A stretch of DNA of 64,000 bases, from contig NZ_JASISV010000003.1 in the NCBI RefSeq assembly GCF_030063305.1, positions 300,850 through 364,849 of the forward strand, given 5' to 3'. A model generated the notes under the pieces. That model was not told where the DNA came from. It searched no databases and saw nothing but the letters and a program-made list of their open reading frames with translations. Position 1 is the stretch's first letter. Each line of letters starts with the position of its first letter. A program made the position numbers and the translations under genes. The stretch comes from Salinibacterium sp. G-O1. Lineage in GTDB: Bacteria > Actinomycetota > Actinomycetes > Actinomycetales > Microbacteriaceae. Below, piece after piece: positions 52,482 through 58,884 of the stretch.

Positions 52482-53855
52482 GTGGCATCAGCGACACGTA
52501 CGGGCAACCTCACCATCGATGAGTTGGAAGCGCTGGTCGCCTCAAAAGAGGTCGACACCGTGATCATCGCCTTCACCGACATGCAGGGCAGGCTCGTCGG
52601 CAAACGGGTAGCCGCGCGACTCTTCCTTGAGGAATTCGCCGAGCACGGCGCCGAATGTTGCAACTACCTCCTCGCTGTTGACGTCGAGAACAACACCGTC
52701 GAGGGCTACGAGATTTCGTCGTGGGCGCGGGGCTACGGCGACATGGCGATGATGCCGGATCTCGATACCTTGCGTCTCGCCCCCTGGCTTGACGGGGCTG
52801 TCATTGTCACCGCCGACCTGACGTGGCTCGACGGCACCCCGGTGCCACCCGACCCGCGGCAGGTTCTCAAGCGCCAGATCGCCAGGCTCGCCGAAAAGGG
52901 ACTCACCCCATACGCCGCCACCGAGCTGGAGTTCATCGTCTTCGATGACACGTATCGCGACGCCTGGAAGAAGAAGTACACCGACCTCACCCCGGCCAGC
53001 GACTACAACATCGACTACGCGCTGATGGCATCCACCCGCATGGAGCCGCTGATGCGCGACATCCGGAATTCGATGGATGGCGCCGGCATGTACTGCGAGG
53101 GCGTCAAGGGCGAGTGCAACCTCGGCCAGCAGGAGATCGGGTTCAGGTTCACCGACGCGCTCGGCACCTGCGACAACCACTCCGTGTACAAGAACGGTGC
53201 GAAGGAGATAGCCGACAAGCACGGCAAGTCGCTGACCTTCATGGCGAAGTTCAACGAGCGCGAGGGTAACTCGTGCCACATCCATCTCTCGGTCGTCGGT
53301 AAGGATGGCGAGCCCGTCATGGCCGACGAGAACGGCACGTACGGCTTCTCGAAGCTCATGGAGCACTGGATAGCCGGCCAGCTCAAGACGATGCGGGAGC
53401 TGAGCCTCTTCTTCGCGCCCAACATCAACTCATACAAGCGTTTCGTCGCGGGCAGCTTCGCGCCAACCGCGGTCGCCTGGGGCCTCGACAACCGCACCTG
53501 CGCCCTGCGCGTCGTCGGCCACGGTCGTTCGCTGCGCGTGGAGAACCGGGTTCCCGGAGGCGACGTCAACCAGTACCTCGCGGTAGCGGCGCTCATCGCG
53601 GGCGGACTCTACGGAATCGAGCACGAGCTCGAACTCGAGCCGCTGTTTGAGGGCAACGCCTACGTGTCAGACGCCCCACGGGTTCCGGCAACGCTGCGGG
53701 ATGCCGCCCAGCTGTTCTCCGAGTCCGCGATCGCCCGCGAGGCCTTCGGCGACGACGTCGTGGAGCACTACCTGAATAACGCCCGGATCGAGCAGGTCGC
53801 CTACGACGCCGCCATCACCGACTGGGAGAGGGTGCGCGGCTTTGAGCGCTTCTAG
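52482..53855 (+). CDS. Glutamine-synthetase-like gamma-glutamyl-amine ligase
   Basis: The 457-residue GS-fold enzyme is close to GlnA3/GlnA4-type proteins that attach glutamate to polyamines or ethanolamine rather than to ammonia. It has DMQGRLVGKR, the ELEFIVFDD metal motif, EGVKGECNLGQQEI, GNSCHIHLS and NSYKRFVAGSFAPTAVAWGLDNRTCALRVV. GTG 52482 is chosen because GAGGAG lies seven bases upstream; the ATG at 52437 would add 15 residues. Whether the substrate is putrescine, another polyamine or ethanolamine cannot be read, but the neighbours (hydrolase, aldehyde dehydrogenase, permease) fit a gamma-glutamylation route. Confidence 0.88.
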   Translation: MASATRTGNLTIDELEALVASKEVDTVIIAFTDMQGRLVGKRVAARLFLEEFAEHGAECCNYLLAVDVENNTVEGYEISSWARGYGDMAMMPDLDTLRLAPWLDGAVIVTADLTWLDGTPVPPDPRQVLKRQIARLAEKGLTPYAATELEFIVFDDTYRDAWKKKYTDLTPASDYNIDYALMASTRMEPLMRDIRNSMDGAGMYCEGVKGECNLGQQEIGFRFTDALGTCDNHSVYKNGAKEIADKHGKSLTFMAKFNEREGNSCHIHLSVVGKDGEPVMADENGTYGFSKLMEHWIAGQLKTMRELSLFFAPNINSYKRFVAGSFAPTAVAWGLDNRTCALRVVGHGRSLRVENRVPGGDVNQYLAVAALIAGGLYGIEHELELEPLFEGNAYVSDAPRVPATLRDAAQLFSESAIAREAFGDDVVEHYLNNARIEQVAYDAAITDWERVRGFERF

Positions 53856-54582
53856 GCCCCTGATCGGTCTCACCACCTACCTTGAGCAGGCACAGACCGG
53901 GGTGTGGGACGTGCAGGCCGCGTTCCTTCCCAAGGTCTACTTCGAGGCCGTCAACCGTGCCGGCGGCATCGCGGTGCTGCTGCCGCCGCAGCCTGTCGAT
54001 GCTGCGATTGCCGACCGTGTGCTCGAGGGCCTCGACGGTCTCATCATCAGCGGCGGCAAAGATGTCGACCCCGCGCGCTACGGCCAGGTGGCGCACGCCG
54101 CGACCGACGAACCTCGCCGCGATCGTGACGCGTGGGAGGATGCCCTCCTCACCTCCGCGATCGCACGCAACCTTCCCTTTCTCGGGATCTGCCGTGGGGC
54201 CCAAATGCTGAACGTCACCCTCGGCGGCACCCTGCACCAGCACCTGCCAGACCTGGTCGGCTCAGAGCGTTACAACGTGGGCGGCGGCGTCTTCGTCGAC
54301 AACGACGTGATCGTCGACGCCGACAGTCACATCGCCGGGCTCATCGGCGGCGCGGTCATCGGTAAGTCGTACCACCACCAGTCGATCGACCGAGTGGCAG
54401 ATGGCCTCATCGTGACAGCACGCACAGACGACGGGACGATCCAGGCCGTCGAGCTGCCGGACCTCTCCTTCGGGGTGGCCGTGCAGTGGCATCCCGAGCA
54501 GGATTTCGACGACATCAGACTGTTCGAGGGGCTCGTGTCGGCCGCTCGCGACCACAGCGCCATGACGAAAGGCTCCTTGTGA
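53842..54582 (+). CDS. Gamma-glutamyl-GABA hydrolase-like class I amidotransferase (PuuD family)
   Basis: The 246-residue enzyme has the class I glutamine-amidotransferase triad: nucleophile Cys in LGICRGAQ (about residue 115), and His and Glu in QWHPEQD near residue 215, plus LIISGGKDVDP. PuuD-type enzymes release glutamate from gamma-glutamyl intermediates. TTG 53842 overlaps the GS-like gene by 14 bp, and its stop overlaps the next GTG. It is the second enzyme of the amine pathway here. Confidence 0.9.
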   Translation: MSASRPLIGLTTYLEQAQTGVWDVQAAFLPKVYFEAVNRAGGIAVLLPPQPVDAAIADRVLEGLDGLIISGGKDVDPARYGQVAHAATDEPRRDRDAWEDALLTSAIARNLPFLGICRGAQMLNVTLGGTLHQHLPDLVGSERYNVGGGVFVDNDVIVDADSHIAGLIGGAVIGKSYHHQSIDRVADGLIVTARTDDGTIQAVELPDLSFGVAVQWHPEQDFDDIRLFEGLVSAARDHSAMTKGSL

Positions 54583-55940
54583 GTAGCTCAATCCTCATCA
54601 ACCCGGCAACGGAAACCCAGCTCCGGGAGGTCGAGCACACCACGGTCGAAGGCGTGGATGACGCGGTCGCGCGCGCCGTCGCCGCGCAGAAGCTGTGGGC
54701 GGCGCTGGCTCCCGCGGCCAGGGCCGGTGCCCTGCGTGATTTTGCCACCGCCGTCGATGGCGCTGTGGATGAACTGGCCGCGCTCGAGGTCGCCAACTCC
54801 GGGCATCCGGTGACTCAGGCTCGCTGGGAGGCCGGACACGTTCGCGACGTGCTCACCTACTACTCGGCTGCCCCCGAACGGATGCTCGGCAAGCAGATCC
54901 CCGTCGCTGGCGGGCTCGACGTGACCTTCCTGGAGCCGCTCGGCGTGGTGGGTGTCATCGTGCCGTGGAACTTCCCGATGACCATCGCCAGCTGGGGATT
55001 CGCGCCGGCGCTCGCCGCTGGCAATGCCGTCGTGCTGAAGCCGGCGGAGTGGACGCCGCTGACGGCCATCCGCCTGGGTGAGCTCGCGCTCGAGGCAGGA
55101 CTGCCCGACGGGCTCTTCCAGGTGCTGCCCGGCAAGGGATCGGTCGTGGGGGAGCGTTTCGTCACCCACGAGAACGTGCGCAAGATCGTGTTCACCGGCT
55201 CGACCGAGGTGGGCAAGCGGGTCATGGCCGGGTGCGCAGAGCAGGTGAAGGCGGTCACGCTCGAGCTGGGGGGCAAGAGCGCGAACGTGATTTTCGCCGA
55301 CTCGGACCTCGAGAAGGCCGCGGCCGCCGCGCCGTCCAGCGTCTTCGAGAACGCCGGGCAAGATTGCTGCGCCCGCTCGCGAATCCTCGTCGAGCGCAGC
55401 GTCTACGACAAGTTCCTCGAGCTCCTGGAACCCGCGGTGAAGGGCGTTGTCGTGGGCGACCCCACCGACGCCGCCACCGAGATGGGCCCGCTCGTCTCCA
55501 AGACACACTTCGATTCGGTGAGCTCCTATGTGCCGGATGACGCGCAGGTGGCGTTCCGCGGAACCGCCCCGACCGGCCCAGGGTTCTGGTTCGCACCGAC
55601 AGTGCTGCTGCCCGCATCCAGAACAGACCGCTGCGTCACGGACGAGATCTTCGGCCCGGTCGTCACAGTGCTTCCGTTCGACGACGAGGCCGATGCGATC
55701 TCGCTGGCCAACGACAGCGTCTACGGGTTGAGCGGCTCGATCTGGACGAGGGATGTCGGCCGCGCCATCCGGGTGTCACGAGGCATCGAGAGTGGCAACC
55801 TCTCGGTCAATTCGCATTCATCGGTGAGGTACACGACGCCGTTCGGCGGCTTCAAGCAGAGCGGCCTCGGCCGTGAGCTCGGACCGGACGCGGCCGCTGC
55901 GTTCACCGAAACCAAAAACGTATTCATCAGCACCGACTAA
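54579..55940 (+). CDS. NAD(P)-dependent aldehyde dehydrogenase
   Basis: The 453-residue enzyme has VPWNFPM, KPAEWTPLTA, the FTGSTEVGK cofactor loop, the catalytic Glu in LELGGKSAN and catalytic Cys in NAGQDCCARSRI. It should oxidise the aldehyde made from the gamma-glutamyl amine. GTG 54579 (GTGA overlap with the previous stop, AAAGG seven bases upstream) is chosen over the frame from 54486. The pathway also needs an oxidase step, which is not among the visible genes. Confidence 0.92.
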   Translation: MSSSILINPATETQLREVEHTTVEGVDDAVARAVAAQKLWAALAPAARAGALRDFATAVDGAVDELAALEVANSGHPVTQARWEAGHVRDVLTYYSAAPERMLGKQIPVAGGLDVTFLEPLGVVGVIVPWNFPMTIASWGFAPALAAGNAVVLKPAEWTPLTAIRLGELALEAGLPDGLFQVLPGKGSVVGERFVTHENVRKIVFTGSTEVGKRVMAGCAEQVKAVTLELGGKSANVIFADSDLEKAAAAAPSSVFENAGQDCCARSRILVERSVYDKFLELLEPAVKGVVVGDPTDAATEMGPLVSKTHFDSVSSYVPDDAQVAFRGTAPTGPGFWFAPTVLLPASRTDRCVTDEIFGPVVTVLPFDDEADAISLANDSVYGLSGSIWTRDVGRAIRVSRGIESGNLSVNSHSSVRYTTPFGGFKQSGLGRELGPDAAAAFTETKNVFISTD

Positions 55941-55963
55941 AACAGCCCCAACTAAGGACAGAC

Positions 55964-56752
55964 ATGGCCATTACCCCCATCGACCTCACCCAGCGACTCA
56001 AGGGCAAGGTCGCCGTGATTACCGGCGGTGCCGGCGGCATCGGTTTTGCGACTGCGCGCCGGTTTGCCGCCGAAGGCGCCACCGTCGTGATCGGCGACTT
56101 CAACGTTGAGGCGGGCACCGCAGCGGCAGCCGAAATCGGCGGACTCTTCATCCAGGTGGATGTCACCGACGAAGCCCAGGTGAACAACCTGTTCGACACC
56201 GCGGCATCCACCTACGGCTCCGTCGACATTGCGTTCAACAACGCGGGCATCTCGCCCCCGGAGGACGACTCGATCGAGACCACCGAGCTGCCGGCGTGGG
56301 ATCGCGTGCAGGACGTGAACCTCAAGAGCGTGTACCTGTGCTCGCGGGCCGCCCTCAGGCACATGGTGGCGCAGCAGAGCGGATCCATCATCAACACGGC
56401 CTCGTTCGTCGCGGTGATGGGGTCGGCCACGTCGCAGATCTCCTACACGGCCTCGAAGGGAGGCGTTCTGGCGATGACCAAGGAGCTCGGCGTGCAGTTC
56501 GCCCGCCAGGGCATCAGGGTGAATGCACTGTGCCCTGGCCCGGTAAACACGCCACTGTTGCAGGAGCTGTTCGCGAAAGACCCCGAGCGTGCCCAGAGGC
56601 GACTCGTGCACATTCCGAAGGGTCGGTTTGCCGAGCCCGAGGAACTCGCGGCGGCCGTCGCATTCCTCGCGAGCGACGACGCGAGCTTCATCACCGCATC
56701 GACGTTCCTCGTCGACGGCGGCATCAGTTCGGCTTACGTCACACCCCTGTGA
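55964..56752 (+). CDS. Short-chain dehydrogenase/reductase
   Basis: The 262-residue SDR has the cofactor motif TGGAGGIGFATAR (about residues 19-31), NNAG, the catalytic Ser and the YTASKGG motif, and a PGPVNTP loop. An acidic residue after the second strand (GDFN) points to NAD. It begins MAITPIDLTQRLKGKVAVITG. Members in this position are annotated as 3-oxoacyl-ACP reductase-like, and the true substrate may be the hydroxy or aldehyde product of the amine. It is 23 bp after the aldehyde dehydrogenase gene. Confidence 0.9.
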   Translation: MAITPIDLTQRLKGKVAVITGGAGGIGFATARRFAAEGATVVIGDFNVEAGTAAAAEIGGLFIQVDVTDEAQVNNLFDTAASTYGSVDIAFNNAGISPPEDDSIETTELPAWDRVQDVNLKSVYLCSRAALRHMVAQQSGSIINTASFVAVMGSATSQISYTASKGGVLAMTKELGVQFARQGIRVNALCPGPVNTPLLQELFAKDPERAQRRLVHIPKGRFAEPEELAAAVAFLASDDASFITASTFLVDGGISSAYVTPL

Positions 56753-56771
56753 CCGATGGCGGCGGTGACAA

Positions 56772-57497
56772 ATGACTGACCCGATACCCGCCGGACTCGC
56801 CGACGGGGTGCTGCTTCGCCCGGTGCGCAACGGAAATGCGTTCGAAGATACCGTTGCGCGCCTGCTGCAAACCATCCGTCTCGGGATCGTGGAGCCCGGA
56901 GGGGCCCTGCCCCCGGAACGCGAGCTTGCCGCGCGGTTCTCGGTCAGTCGCGACACCGTCCGCGAGGCGATCAAGTCGCTGTCGGAGGCCGGATACCTGG
57001 TCTCGCGTCGCGGTCGCTACGGCGGCACATTCGTCAGCGAGACAGTTCCCGAGCGGGTGGTTCCGGATGCTGCGCCGCCCACCCCGGCGCTGATCGACGA
57101 CGTGCTCGGGCTCCGCGACATCCTCGAGGTGGGTGCCGCACGCGCTGCGGCGGCCCGCGAGCTGGGAGCGGCCGACCGTGAACTGCTCTGGACTCGCCTG
57201 CGGGAGGTGTCAGAGGCATCCGTCGACGACTATCGCAGACTCGACTCTAGGATGCATCTCACGATCGCGGAAGTCGTCGGCATGCCGTCGCTCGTGTCAC
57301 TGATGGCCGACAACCGCACCCACGTGAACGAGCTGCTCGATGGCATCCCGCTGCTGGCGCGCAATATCGCGCACTCCAACGAGCAGCACGAGGCGATCGT
57401 GGTCGCCATCCTGACCGGCAACCCGGATCGCGCCGGCGAGGCGATGACCGAGCATCTCGCGGGGTCGGCGGCGCTGCTGCGGGCGTTCCTGGGCTAG
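56772..57497 (+). CDS. GntR/FadR-family transcriptional regulator
   Basis: The 241-residue regulator has an N-terminal winged helix (about residues 22-90, PPERELAARFSVSRDTVREAIKSLSEAGYLVSRRGRYGG) and a helical FCD effector domain (about 105-235) with metal-binding pattern Asp/His (RLDSRMHLTI, NEQHEAI). It closes the amine operon and is the probable repressor acting on the palindromes at 52359-52407. Confidence 0.91.
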   Translation: MTDPIPAGLADGVLLRPVRNGNAFEDTVARLLQTIRLGIVEPGGALPPERELAARFSVSRDTVREAIKSLSEAGYLVSRRGRYGGTFVSETVPERVVPDAAPPTPALIDDVLGLRDILEVGAARAAAARELGAADRELLWTRLREVSEASVDDYRRLDSRMHLTIAEVVGMPSLVSLMADNRTHVNELLDGIPLLARNIAHSNEQHEAIVVAILTGNPDRAGEAMTEHLAGSAALLRAFLG

Positions 57498-57516
57498 CGG
57501 CCGCGGCCGCCGCGCC

Positions 57517-57572
57517 GAGACCTCCACTTGTGCTGCCTGCACGTGCGTCGACCCAGCAAAAGTGGAGGTCTC
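57517..57572. terminator. Long palindrome between convergent genes (bidirectional terminator or repeat)
   Basis: Nineteen-base arms (57517-57535 and 57554-57572) beginning GAGACCTCCACTT are complementary with one mismatch. It lies in the 85-bp gap between the FadR gene and a convergent membrane protein gene. Confidence 0.6.
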
Positions 57573-57582
57573 GCGGTGCCGG

Positions 57583-57972
57583 CTACTGGGCGTCTGGCTT
57601 CTTTCGCGGCTTCTTGACGGGAGTCGGTGACGGGGTCAGTCTCTCGGTGACAGCGGTGTCCGTGCCAGCGCCATCCGTGAACAGGGGAGTGGTGGCTGTC
57701 GGATCATCGGCCGGCTCGGGAGCAACCGGAGCCGTCGTGTCGGTCGGGGCCGGGCTGGGAGCCTGGGTGGGCTCAGCCGCCGGGGTCGAGACCGGCTTCA
57801 CCGGGGAATTCTTCGCGACGTAGATCTTGGCCGCGGTGGTCGCGACCAGAAGGAATCGCACGAGCAGGAAGATGAGGGCCGCGGCAACCAGCACCATGAA
57901 GAAGGCGAAGAGACCGCCGACAAGCGTCCCGATGAAGTGGAACGCGCCCCAGCCGTAGCCGTTTCCAAACAT
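57583..57972 (-). CDS. Small membrane protein with Pro/Thr-rich tail
   Basis: The 129-residue protein has one long hydrophobic segment (about residues 12-48, GTLVGGLFAFFMVLVAAALIFLLV) that may cross once or twice, then an unstructured Pro/Thr/Ala-rich region ending in a basic KKPRKKPDAQ tail. ATG 57972 has GGAGGAC seven bases upstream. No family is recognised. It is coupled to the small membrane protein gene just before it. Confidence 0.7.
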   Translation of the reverse strand: MFGNGYGWGAFHFIGTLVGGLFAFFMVLVAAALIFLLVRFLLVATTAAKIYVAKNSPVKPVSTPAAEPTQAPSPAPTDTTAPVAPEPADDPTATTPLFTDGAGTDTAVTERLTPSPTPVKKPRKKPDAQ

Positions 57973-57974
57973 AT

Positions 57975-58166
57975 TCAGTCCTCCAGCTCGTCGTGGTCCT
58001 TGGCCTGCTTGACGATCGTGCCGACGGCGATTGCTACAGTCGCGCCCCAGCTGACCCACATCAGGATGAGTCGCCAGTCCCGTGGACCCTTTCGCGTCGC
58101 CTGAACTGTGCCCCAGCCGCCGAAGACGGCGCTGAGGAGAGTCGTGTTGAACATGAACCTGCGCAC
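57975..58166 (-). CDS. Small membrane protein of unknown function
   Basis: The 63-residue protein begins MRRFMFNTTLLSAVFGGWGTVQ and has a C-terminal transmembrane helix (about residues 33-53, LILMWVSWGATVAIAVGTIV) and a charged KDHDELED end. GTG 58166 has AGGAGG four bases upstream. It lies 2 bp before the next gene and diverges from the TetR gene. Confidence 0.68.
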   Translation of the reverse strand: MRRFMFNTTLLSAVFGGWGTVQATRKGPRDWRLILMWVSWGATVAIAVGTIVKQAKDHDELED

Positions 58167-58260
58167 GGTACCTCCTGAGATTTTTACTAACGCTACCCGG
58201 TTCGCAACGCGTACACGGGGGGTGCCATTTCTGGCAGTTCCCTGATAGGTCGAGTAGTTT

Positions 58261-58276
58261 CTGACCGATCGGTCAG
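58261..58276. promoter_or_regulatory. TetR-family operator
   Basis: CTGACCGATCGGTCAG is a perfect 16-bp palindrome ending one base before the -10 of the TetR gene. GACCGATCGGTC-type palindromes are common TetR-family sites, and the position predicts autorepression and control of the MMPL operon. Confidence 0.75.
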
Positions 58277-58277
58277 C

Positions 58278-58283
58278 TAGTCT
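58278..58283 (+). promoter_or_regulatory. -10 element (leaderless) of the TetR gene
   Basis: TAGTCT ends seven bases before ATG 58291. There is no ribosome-binding site. Confidence 0.5.
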
Positions 58284-58290
58284 CGACGTC

Positions 58291-58839
58291 ATGTCAACCC
58301 ATGAAGAATTGCGTGCGATTGCTTTGAGCGAGTTCGCTTCCGCAGGTTACGCCGCGACGTCGCTGCAGCGAATCGCGGAACTCGCGGGGGTCTCAAAATC
58401 GAGCGTGCTCTATCATTTCGCGTCCAAGGAGCAACTGCTGGAGTCCGTGATTGGCCCAGCGCTCGACCGGATGGACGGGGTGCTCGCGCTACTCGAGAAC
58501 AGCGGGAGCGTGAGCGACAGCCAGGCTTTTCTCGAGGTGTTCGTGGACTTCCTGCTGCTTCATCGACTCGAGGTGAACATGTTCATCAACCAGGGGCCTT
58601 CCCTGGTCGACGTGCCGGTCGTTGACCGTGCGAACTCGATTGTGGCTCGACTCGCCACCTTCTTCTCCCAGAACACGCAATCCCTCGAAGACAACATGCG
58701 CTTCGGGATCGCGCTTGGTGGCGCCGCGTACATGTTGTGCACCACTCACGCGCATGGCATCGAATTCCCGGCAGATGAGACCAGGGCCGCTCTCATCACC
58801 ATCATGAGCGAACTGCTCGCGCCCGTCAGCACCCGCTGA
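58291..58839 (+). CDS. TetR/AcrR-family transcriptional regulator
   Basis: The 182-residue protein has the TetR N-terminal helix-turn-helix (about residues 6-50, ALSEFASAGYAATSLQRIAELAGVSKSSVLYHFASKEQLL) and a helical ligand-binding domain. It is located 45 bp before an MMPL-family exporter gene and has a palindromic operator in its own promoter, the usual arrangement for a ligand-released efflux repressor. Confidence 0.93.
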   Translation: MSTHEELRAIALSEFASAGYAATSLQRIAELAGVSKSSVLYHFASKEQLLESVIGPALDRMDGVLALLENSGSVSDSQAFLEVFVDFLLLHRLEVNMFINQGPSLVDVPVVDRANSIVARLATFFSQNTQSLEDNMRFGIALGGAAYMLCTTHAHGIEFPADETRAALITIMSELLAPVSTR

Positions 58840-58884
58840 CCTTCCGGCACCCGACAGCAACCCGAAACCACCCTGGGGCAGACC

